Positions 1 through 7,300 of a stretch of DNA of 14,488 nt are shown piece by piece (the first letter of the stretch is position 1; each line of letters opens with the position of its first letter). The stretch lies in contig CALBYC010000205.1 of the NCBI GenBank assembly GCA_937890135.1, positions 1 through 14,488 on the forward strand. The letters are read 5' to 3'. A program made the translations under genes and the position numbers. The notes below the pieces were generated by a model that saw only the letters and a list, made by a program, of their open reading frames with translations, did not search any database and was not told where the DNA came from. Origin of the DNA: an uncultured Parabacteroides sp. (GTDB lineage Bacteria > Bacteroidota > Bacteroidia > Bacteroidales > Tannerellaceae).

Positions 1-42
1 AACCATGCAGAGCATCAACATAATTCCAATTATCTTTTTCAT
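1..42 (-). CDS. 5' end of a gene with a signal-peptide-like start (partial)
   Basis: Reading leftward from an ATG at 42-40 there are 14 open codons to the window edge, giving M-K-K-I-I-G-I-M-L-M-L-C-M-V. Two lysines followed by a hydrophobic stretch is the typical opening of a secreted protein or lipoprotein. A purine-rich AAGAAGA lies just upstream of the ATG, and a TAnnTTTG -7 box lies at 69-76. The gene body is outside the window, so no function can be given. The call rests on start context and composition only. Confidence 0.5.
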   Translation of the reverse strand, partial: MKKIIGIMLMLCMV

Positions 43-68
43 TCTTCTTGTTTAATTAATTATAAAGG

Positions 69-76
69 CAAATATA
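69..76 (-). promoter_or_regulatory. Candidate -7 box for the partial leftward gene
   Basis: The minus strand reads TATATTTG, matching the Bacteroidetes -7 consensus TAnnTTTG, 27 bases before the ATG at 42. The only -33 candidate is a degenerate TTCG at 94-97 with a short 17-base spacer. It lies just beyond the stop codon of the DHH phosphoesterase gene, as expected if the partial gene has its own transcript. Confidence 0.4.
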
Positions 77-101
77 TACATTCTCTCCTAATCCGAAGCG
101 A

Positions 102-1145
102 TTATTTTTCTTTTTCTTCCCAAATTTCAGGATTAAAAGCATTCATTCCCTCTTCAAAAAGGGCAATGGCTTGTTCCAATGTACCGGTGAACTCACCCCC
201 TGAAGCGTTTTTATGGCCTCCACCGTGGAAGAATCTGGCAGCAAATTCATTGCAGGGGAAGTCTCCGGTTGAACGCAATGAGACTTTGATAATGTTTTTG
301 TCTTCTCTCAGGAAGGCACTGAAGGTCACGCCCTTGATGCTTAATGGCATATTGACAAATCCTTCGGAGTCTCCGGCATGGTAATGGAATTGATCCAATT
401 CTTCTTTGCTTAAAGAAATTAATGCTGTTTGTGCTTTGGGGAATACTTTCATCTTTTTATAAAGTACGTACCCTTGCAGGTTCAAACGGTCTTCGGAGTA
501 GACTTGATATACCTTTCGGTATATTTCATCTTTGTCAATTCCTTTTTTTATCAGTTCGCTGATGATGGTATATATCTCCGGGTGATTGGAGTTGTAAGAA
601 AATGCGCCCGTGTCAGTCATCATTCCTGTATAGATACATTCCGCCATCTCTTTTGACAACAAGTCATACGTTCCCAGTTGACAGATGAAGCGGAAAATAA
701 GCTCGCTTGTCGATGAAATTTCCGGATGCGAAATGACGACTTTGCAAAAATCGTCTGGGAACAGATGATGGTCTATCATGATTTTTCGCCCTTGGGCTTT
801 CAATAAAGGTTTGCTCATGTCATTTACACGTTTGGCCGCATTGAAGTCCAAACAGAATATGACATCGGCTTTAAGGATTCTCCTCAAAGCATTTGCTTCT
901 TGCCTTTCAAAGTTAATTATGCCGTCCGCCCCCGGCATCCATTTGAAGAAAGAAGGGAAACTATTGGGCATTATGATGAAGACCTTCTCTTTCCCGCATG
1001 CTTTTAAATAGTGGGAAAGAGCTAAAGATGACCCTAATGCGTCCCCGTCCGGGCTGACATGTGAGACAATTGCGAAAGATTTTCCTTTCTCGATGTACTT
1101 GGATGCTTTTTGGATTTGTTCTTCTTCTATGATTTTAGTTATCAT
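102..1145 (-). CDS. DHH/DHHA1 family phosphoesterase (NrnA-like)
   Basis: This 347-residue protein has the order of the DHH subfamily 1 phosphoesterases, which include the nanoRNase/pAp phosphatase NrnA and relatives. Visible motifs are S-P-D-G-D-A-L-G-S (residues 31-39), L-D-F-N around D100, the signature D-H-H at 125-127, T-D-T-G at 177-180, and a C-terminal DHHA1 substrate-binding motif G-G-G-H-K-N-A-S-G-G near residue 320. The aspartates and histidines are the expected ligands of a two-metal (Mn) centre. Family members degrade short oligoribonucleotides, pAp or cyclic dinucleotide products in the cytosol; the sequence does not say which. Length is normal and no disruption is seen. The ATG at 1145 follows a good promoter at 1166-1197. 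The gene lies 47 bases after pncB, so it may also be reached by read-through from the NUDIX-pncB unit. Confidence 0.9.
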   Translation of the reverse strand: MITKIIEEEQIQKASKYIEKGKSFAIVSHVSPDGDALGSSLALSHYLKACGKEKVFIIMPNSFPSFFKWMPGADGIINFERQEANALRRILKADVIFCLDFNAAKRVNDMSKPLLKAQGRKIMIDHHLFPDDFCKVVISHPEISSTSELIFRFICQLGTYDLLSKEMAECIYTGMMTDTGAFSYNSNHPEIYTIISELIKKGIDKDEIYRKVYQVYSEDRLNLQGYVLYKKMKVFPKAQTALISLSKEELDQFHYHAGDSEGFVNMPLSIKGVTFSAFLREDKNIIKVSLRSTGDFPCNEFAARFFHGGGHKNASGGEFTGTLEQAIALFEEGMNAFNPEIWEEKEK

Positions 1146-1165
1146 GCCATATCGTTTTGAAAGTA

Positions 1166-1197
1166 CAAAGTTAGTTCATTTGTCTGTAAGTTTCAAA
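1166..1197 (-). promoter_or_regulatory. Promoter of the DHH phosphoesterase gene
   Basis: On the minus strand a TTTG (1197-1194) is followed after 20 bases by TAACTTTG (1173-1166), matching the Bacteroidetes primary-sigma consensus TTTG / TAnnTTTG. Transcription would start near 1160, about 15 bases before the ATG at 1145. The -33 box overlaps the pncB stop codon (1193-1195), so the promoter sits partly in the end of the upstream gene. Confidence 0.6.
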
Positions 1198-2359
1198 CTA
1201 ATCCTAATTCGTAAAGGCAAGCTTGAACTTCTTTGTCGCTGCCCATGTGCTTGCCTTCATCGTCGGACAATTTGATGCATTCCCTCCATGGTTGATGGTC
1301 ATTCATCCGGCATCGGGACAATTTCATGACGATATTGGATGGTTTATAGCCGGTATCGTTCGTCAGATTTGTGCCAATTCCGAAAGCACAACGTATTTTC
1401 CCTTTGCAATAATCCGATATCGCCAACGCCTTTTCAAAATCAAGGGCGTTGCTGAATATGATAACTTTGGCTGTTGAGTCAACGCCTAAATCGCGGTATC
1501 GGTCTACCAATTGGTCTATAAATTCAAATTCATTACCAGAATCACAACGGACTCCGTCAAACAGCTTGGCTTGTTTCCTGCTGAAATTGGTGAGGAAGGA
1601 TTCGGAGGTATAAGTATCGGCCAATGCAGTCCCCAAATCGCCGTCATATACATTTACCCAATTTTCTAAAGCCATATAATTGGCGTGTTTGTATCCAAAT
1701 TGTGCGCCATGGAACATGAACCATTCGTGAGGGTGTGTGCCCATCATCTTCATATTGTATTTTTTTGCAAAGAAGCAATTGGATGTCCCGCTGCAATACT
1801 GCGAATACTCGTTCAGATAGTTTATGACAGCGTCTTGGACTTCGAAAGAAAAGCGACGGCGCGTCCCGAATTCGGAAAATGAAAGTTGGTGGGCATTGGA
1901 TAATTCCACTTTTTCAAAAAGACGTGCCAGCACTTTGTCTTTGTCTGCAACATGGTGCATGAAACGATTTCTCAACTCTGTCACAATAGCCAATAAAGGG
2001 ACTTCATATAGAGTGACTTTATATAAATGGTCAGTGACTTCTATATGCAGATGATGTTCTTCATCTAAGAACAGATGGATTTTTTCAGGATTGAACCGGA
2101 AAGAGGATAGCCATTCCCAATAGATGCGCGGAAGGAATCGGCAATGATGATTCATGTATTCCAGTTCCTCTTCTGTCAGCTTGATGTTAGCCATGTAGTC
2201 TATTTCTTTTCGCAATATAGCAAGGAAATCATTGGTGTAGATGGTTTCGTCCCGGTCTTTAAACACGAATGTCCCAGAAGCATACGGGAAAAGTTTGACG
2301 TAGGCATACGATGTCGTGAATTTATATAAGTCTGTATCCAAGATAGAATTGATGATCAT
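1193..2359 (-). CDS. pncB: Nicotinate phosphoribosyltransferase
   Basis: PncB joins nicotinate and phosphoribosyl pyrophosphate to form nicotinate mononucleotide, the entry step of the Preiss-Handler NAD salvage route in the cytosol. The 388-residue product is full length for the short bacterial PncB group. Visible family motifs are E-F-G-T-R-R-R-F-S-F-E, G-T-S-N, M-G-T-H-P-H-E-W-F at residues 206-214 (H211 in H-E-W is the likely phosphorylated histidine, by analogy with the family), D-T-Y-T, G-V-R-C-D-S-G-N-E for the phosphoribosyl substrate, and F-G-I-G-T-N-L near the C-terminus. The ATG (2359-2357) overlaps the TGA of the upstream NUDIX gene (2358-2356) as ATGA, so the two are probably translationally coupled on one message. 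No disruption is seen. Confidence 0.95.
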   Translation of the reverse strand: MIINSILDTDLYKFTTSYAYVKLFPYASGTFVFKDRDETIYTNDFLAILRKEIDYMANIKLTEEELEYMNHHCRFLPRIYWEWLSSFRFNPEKIHLFLDEEHHLHIEVTDHLYKVTLYEVPLLAIVTELRNRFMHHVADKDKVLARLFEKVELSNAHQLSFSEFGTRRRFSFEVQDAVINYLNEYSQYCSGTSNCFFAKKYNMKMMGTHPHEWFMFHGAQFGYKHANYMALENWVNVYDGDLGTALADTYTSESFLTNFSRKQAKLFDGVRCDSGNEFEFIDQLVDRYRDLGVDSTAKVIIFSNALDFEKALAISDYCKGKIRCAFGIGTNLTNDTGYKPSNIVMKLSRCRMNDHQPWRECIKLSDDEGKHMGSDKEVQACLYELGLV

Positions 2360-2871
2360 TTCGAATGAATTTTATAAGTATCCTTTTTTAGTTTATTGTA
2401 TTCGCTTTCAAAGTTGGGGGTAAAGATGCCCTTCCCAATGTTTGCCTCTATTTCGTTTAAGCTCCAAAACTTGCCGTCATCCAATTCTTCCGGATCGGGA
2501 TGGAACGGGCCGTCGTATGTCGTCTTGAACGTATTGACAAGCTCTTTTTCTATGGCTGATTCGAACACATAGCGCATGATGAACGTAGGAGTGAAATTAG
2601 TAATGCCCAATTCTTCTTTAGCTTCACGTCGCAAGGCTTCTTCTATAAGTTCTCCATAATCGACATGCCCACCTACTGCAGTGTCCCATTTCCCGGGTTG
2701 GATGTCTTTCCGCATTGAACGTTTTTGTAGGTATAATTCTCCTTTTTCGTTAAGTATATGGAGGTGCACGACAGGATGCAGCAGTTTATTCCCGCTGTGG
2801 CACTCTTTGCGAGTAGCTTTGCCAATTGTTTCACCTGCTTCATTGACTAAAGGAAACCATTCTTCTTTCAT
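2356..2871 (-). CDS. NUDIX hydrolase (YfcD/isopentenyl-isomerase-like subgroup)
   Basis: The 171-residue protein carries a complete Nudix box G-x5-E-x7-R-E-U-x-E-E-x-G-U at residues 68-90, beginning G-H-V-D-Y-G-E and ending E-E-L-G-I. This binds Mg for hydrolysis of a nucleoside diphosphate linked to another group. The opening (E-E-W-F-P-L-V-N, then H-P-V-V-H-L-H-I) resembles the YfcD group, whose natural substrate is poorly known. I chose the ATG at 2871 rather than an in-frame ATG at 2931: the extra 20 residues (hydrophobic, with no family similarity I recognise) precede the conserved start, and a -7 box at 2899-2906 lies between the two. Its stop overlaps the pncB start. A role in nucleotide or NAD turnover is suggested by context only. 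Confidence 0.88.
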   Translation of the reverse strand: MKEEWFPLVNEAGETIGKATRKECHSGNKLLHPVVHLHILNEKGELYLQKRSMRKDIQPGKWDTAVGGHVDYGELIEEALRREAKEELGITNFTPTFIMRYVFESAIEKELVNTFKTTYDGPFHPDPEELDDGKFWSLNEIEANIGKGIFTPNFESEYNKLKKDTYKIHSK

Positions 2872-3202
2872 TGTATATCGGGCTATTAATTTTATGGGCA
2901 AAAATACAAAAAAGCTTTGAGAAAGTGCCATAGTCTTTTATTGTTTGACAAAATAGGATGTGGCGCTTGATGCTTTTGATTTAATGCTTTATCTGTGCCA
3001 TTTGTTTGTCTTTTGTGGAAAAATTCTACATTTCTCGCATGCACACCACAATCTTATCCATTCACTGTTCCTGCTACGTCTAACTGAAAATGGCTGTAAA
3101 TAACATGTGTAACTGCTTTTAACAAATAAGAAAGGGGTTATGGTATGATTCTTTCATCTTATCATTTGTATACAGATTGTTGAATTATAAGTTAGGGAAA
3201 TT
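2872..3202. other. Divergent intergenic region between the NUDIX gene and the efflux locus
   Basis: About 330 bases without a gene separate the leftward NUDIX-pncB unit from the rightward efflux locus. It is AT-rich and must carry both promoters. The leftward -7 box is at 2899-2906. For the efflux locus the best match is TTTG (3165-3168), 19 bases, then TAAGTTAG (3188-3195), one mismatch from TAnnTTTG; it would give almost no leader before the ATG at 3203, so I do not call it firmly. No regulator gene, strong operator palindrome or RNA gene was recognised here. Confidence 0.5.
2899..2906 (-). promoter_or_regulatory. Candidate -7 box for the NUDIX-pncB unit
   Basis: The minus strand reads TATTTTTG, a match to TAnnTTTG, ending 28 bases before the ATG at 2871. 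A clear -33 TTTG at the right spacing is not visible. If used, transcription starts near 2892, downstream of the alternative ATG at 2931, which supports the shorter protein. Confidence 0.4.
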
Positions 3203-4046
3203 ATGGTTAGGATGATTCAATTCAATTTATCATGCAAAAGATTGTGGAGCTTTTTTTTACTGTTTTGTTGTGGATTGGTTTTGATAAGCTGCAAAAAAAA
3301 GGAAGAAAAGCATTTACCAATAGTTATTGTAGACAAACCTGTTAAGAAAGATATGCAGATTTATGGAGAATACGTGGGGCGTATTAAAGCGGAAAGTTTT
3401 GTGGAGATACATGCTAGGGTAGAAGGATATTTGGAGAACTTGCTGTTTGAAGAAGGTAAAATGGTTCATCAGGGCGATCCATTGTTCGTCATCAGTCCAG
3501 CATTATATAAAGCGAAAGTGGCAAAAGCAAAGGCGCAATTGAAGAAAAACCAAGTACAAGCTGCAAAAGCTGCAAGGGATGTCGAACGCCTCACCCCGTT
3601 ATATGAACAGCATGCTGCCAGTCAATTGGATTTGGACAATGCTATAGCGGCAAAGGAAAATGCTGAAGCAGACATTGCGATGAGTGAGGCCGATTTGGAA
3701 CAAGCCAGTCTGGAGTTAAGTTATACCCGTGTCATCTCTCCTATTACAGGATATATTAGCGAACGGCTGGCTGATGTCGGTACTTTAGTTGGCCCTGGGC
3801 GGAAATCCAAATTGGCGGTAGTCGTAAAGAGCGATACAGTCAATGTAGAATTTAAAATGACCGCATTGGATTACCTTCGGGCAGAACGTAGGAATGTCAA
3901 GTTTGGAGAACAAGACACGACCCGTTCATGGCAGCCCACAGTAACAGTGACCTTGGCGGACAACACAGAATATCCGATAAAAGGAATCGTGGATTTTGCA
4001 GACCCTTCAGTCGATCCAAACACGGGGACATTCTCGGTACGTGCTA

Positions 4047-4069
4047 TCCTTCCCAATCTACAAGGGTGA
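4047..4069 (+). other. Deletion junction and premature stop in the adaptor gene
   Basis: The N-terminal frame reads I-L-P-N and stops at 4067. The C-terminal frame takes over with Q-S-T-R-V-K. Both share the bases CAAT at 4054-4057: C is codon position 3 of the Pro in one frame and position 1 of the Gln in the other. Loss of the family linker between two CAAT copies removes 1+3+24 = 28 bases if eight residues lay between Asn and Gln, which gives exactly the observed frame change. The eight-residue length is taken from family knowledge, not from this sequence. Confidence 0.7.
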
Positions 4070-4351
4070 AACTTTTGTTGGATGTCAGAGAAAGGGCCAT
4101 AGTTGTTCCGAGCAAGGCTTTGTCCATAGAGAAAGGGGGAGCTTTCCTTTATGTGATACGCAAAGATGATATTGCTGAAAAGCGATTTGTGCAAGTAGGT
4201 CCTGAAGTAGGGAACTCAGTCGTGATTGAAAGGGGATTAGGAGAAAACGAGCGGGTCGTGGTTGAAGGTTATCATAAGTTGTCGCCTAATGTGAAAGTAC
4301 AGCCCGTAACTTCCATAGATGATAAAGCGATTCAGTTATTAAGGGAAAAAG

Positions 4352-4357
4352 AGGAGG
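4352..4357 (+). promoter_or_regulatory. Strong Shine-Dalgarno site for the RND-OMF fusion gene
   Basis: AGGAGG lies 8 bases before the ATG at 4366, inside the last codons of the adaptor frame. Such a consensus site is uncommon in Bacteroidetes and could let ribosomes load on the pump gene even though most adaptor translation ends early at 4069. Confidence 0.6.
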
Positions 4358-4365
4358 AATAAATC

Positions 4366-7300
4366 ATGAAAACAGGTTTTTTTATTGATCGTCCGGTCTT
4401 TTCAACAGTCCTTTCGTTGGTGATAATCATTATTGGCATAGTAGGGCTGGTCATGTTGCCGATAGAGCAATACCCGCAAATAACTCCACCGGTGGTGAAG
4501 ATAAATGCTAATTATACAGGTGCAAATGCGCTGACCGTGTCACAAGCTGTAGCTACCCCAATAGAGCAGGAGTTGAATGGCACACCAGGGATGATATACA
4601 TGCAAAGCAATTGTTCCAATTCTGGAAACTTGAACATCACGGTGACGTTCGATGTGTCAGCCAATCCGGATTTATCGGCAGTTGAGGTACAGAACAGGGT
4701 TAAATTGGCGGAGAGCCGGTTGCCTGCCGAAGTGGTGCAGAATGGCATCTCGATAGAGAAGCAGTCACCCAGCCAATTGATGACTTTGACACTTATGTCG
4801 GATGATCCTAAATTCGACGAGATATACTTGAGCAATTTTGCAACAATAAATGTTTTGGATGTAATTCGGAGAATACCAGGAGTTGGACGGGTGTCCAATG
4901 TCGGAAGCCGTTATTATGGAATGCAAATATGGGTTTATCCGGATCGTTTAGCAGACATGGGATTGACCGTAAAGGATTTGCAGGATGCTTTGAAAGACCA
5001 AAACAGGGAGTCGGCGGCTGGCGAGTTTGGCAAGCAGCCTATATTGGATGTCGATGTGACCATGCCCGTTACGGCATCCGGTCGTCTTTCTACGGTTGAG
5101 GAATTCGAGAACATTGTGATACGGGCAAACTCGGATGGTTCGATTGTACGTATGCGGGATGTGGCAAGGGTTTCCTTGGAAGCTTCGTCCTATTCAACAG
5201 AAAGTGGCATCAACGGCAAGAATGCTGCAATCTTGTCTATTTACATGTTACCAGGAGCGAATGCATTGGAAGTGGCGGGGCAGGTTCGTGCCGCCATGGC
5301 GGAAATCAGCAAGAATTTCTCGGATGGAATAGAGTATAATTTCCCTTTTGATATGACGGAATATATATCCCAATCCGTGCATGAAGTTTATAAAACCTTG
5401 TTCGAAGCATTGTTCCTTGTCATTCTGGTAGTGTTCCTTTCTTTGCAAAATTGGCGTGCGGCTTTGATTCCGACAATTGCCGTCCCGATTTCATTGATTG
5501 GCACATTTGGTTTCATGCTAATCATGGGATTTTCTTTGAACATGCTTACCTTGTTAGGCTTGGTTTTAGCCATTGGCATAGTTGTTGATGATGCGATTGT
5601 TGTCGTGGAAAATGTCGAGAGAATCATAAATGAAGAGAAAGTATCCGTGCGTGAAGCTACTCATCGAGCGATGGCGGAATTGAGCGGGGCTTTGATTGCT
5701 ACATCCTTGGTATTGGCGGCGGTGTTTGTCCCGGTCAGTTTTTTAGGAGGAATCACAGGCCAACTTTACCGTCAGTTTTCGGTGACAATCGTTGTTTCCG
5801 TGTTAATTTCTACAGTTGTCGCATTGACTTTAAGCCCTGCCATGTGTGCCATCATTTTGAGGCCGACCCAAAATACGAAGAATGTCGTGTTCCGGAAAAT
5901 AAATGCTTGGTTGGAAAATGGAAACAATCGTTACATTTGTATCATTAGGAGGGTCATGCAACATCCAAGAAGGGTTGCTGCCGGTTTTGGTATGGCTTTG
6001 ATTGCTATTTTTGTTCTGAACAGGATGTTGCCGACTTCGTTTATTCCCGAAGAAGACCAAGGCTTTTTTACTGTGGAAGTGGAATTGCCGGAAGGTGCGA
6101 CCCTCGAACGTACACGGGTTGTTTCCGACCGTCTGATTGCATTTTTAGAAGGCCTTCCGGCTGTCGCGTACGTGCAAAATGTGACAGGTAGCAGCAATCG
6201 ATTGGGGGCGACCCAGAACCGGGCGACATTTACGGTTATCCTGAAACCTTGGGAAGAGCGTAAATCGGGAAAGATGGGCGTGGAGGATGTGATGGAGCGA
6301 GTGCGTCAGGAACTGTACTATTATCCCGAGATAAGGGGTTATGTATTGCGTCCACCCGTGATTCCTGGCCTTGGAGAAAGCGGAGGTCTGGAAATGCAGT
6401 TGGAAGCAAGGGGTGAAGCCACTTGGGCAGATTTGCGGCAAGCAACTGATACATTTTTGTATTACGCAAACAAAGCTCCAGAGCTGCAGGGCGTTTCATC
6501 TGCTTTGCAGGCAGAAATCCCGCAAGTTTATTTTGACGTGGATAGGGATAAGGCAAAATTCTTGGGAATACCTATTGCGGATATATTCTCTACTATGAAA
6601 GCTTATCTCGGGTCTGTCTATGTCAACGATTTCAATATGTTCAATCGTATTTATCGAGTTTACATTCAGGCTGAAGCTCCCTACCGGGCTAATAAGGATG
6701 ACTTGGGCCTGTATTTTGTAAAAACACAAAAGGGGACTATGGTTCCGTTGACCGCTCTTGGCACGGCCAAATATACTACCGGGCCAGGCACGATTAAACG
6801 ATTCAATATGTTTACGACTGCATCGATAAATGCAGTTGCTGCCCATGGCTATAGTACGGGCGAGGCAATGGCTGCGATGGAAAAATTGGCAAAAGAACAT
6901 TTGCCGGAAGACATATCCGTGGAATGGAGCGGCCTGTCTTACCAAGAAAAAAGGGCTGGTGGCGAAACGGGCTTTATTATGGCTCTTGTGTTCTTGTTTG
7001 TGTTCCTTTTCTTGGCCGCCCAATATGAGAGCTGGATAGTGCCTATCGCAGTCCTTCTTTCGTTGCCGGTTGCTGCTTTGGGCGCATACTTTGGCATATG
7101 GGTGACGGGGCTGGAAAACGATGTCTATTTTCAGATAGGTTTGGTGACTTTGATAGGGTTAGCCGCTAAAAATGCTATATTGATTATTGAATTTGCCAAG
7201 GTGCAGGTGGACTCGGGCGTAGATGCCGTGGAGGCGGCTATCCATGCTGCAAGGATGCGTTTTCGTCCGATTCTGATGACCTCTTTGGCTTTTGTGCTGG

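Larger units (their letters stand above)
3203..4362 (+). pseudogene. RND efflux periplasmic adaptor (membrane fusion protein), frame-disrupted
   Basis: This was an AcrA/MexA-like adaptor that would bridge the RND pump and outer-membrane duct. The first frame (3203-4069, 288 residues) has a lipoprotein signal ending L-V-L-I-S-C (Cys30), a lipoyl half-motif (V-E-G-Y-L-E-N... to residue about 97), a coiled-coil hairpin rich in Ala/Lys/Glu, the second lipoyl half (T-R-V-I-S-P-I-T-G-Y-I), and a beta-barrel ending T-G-T-F-S-V-R-A-I-L-P-N, then stops at TGA 4067-4069. The rest continues in another frame from about 4054 to 4362: Q-S-T-R-V-K-L-L-L-D-V-R-E, I-V-V-P-S-K-A-L and V-V-V-E-G-Y-H-K-L, the usual membrane-proximal domain. 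The conserved N-P-x-x-x-L-L-P-G linker between the parts is absent, so a short deletion broke the frame. An intact product would be about 395 residues. The truncated product would lack the pump-contacting domain. It is the first gene of the locus, 3 bases before the pump gene. Confidence 0.85.

Noticed and set aside
2872..2931. Upstream ATG at 2931 giving the NUDIX protein 20 more residues
   Set aside because: The extra segment precedes the family start, and a likely -7 box lies inside it.
3928..4053. ATG at 3928 as the start of a separate small gene ending at 4362
   Set aside because: From 3928 to about 4053 this frame is the wrong frame of the adaptor's beta-barrel. Only the part after 4054 resembles a protein family, as the lost end of the adaptor.
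6496..7023. Long leftward frame opposite the pump gene (175 residues)
   Set aside because: It is a shadow of a strongly conserved coding strand, with no domain, start context or promoter of its own.
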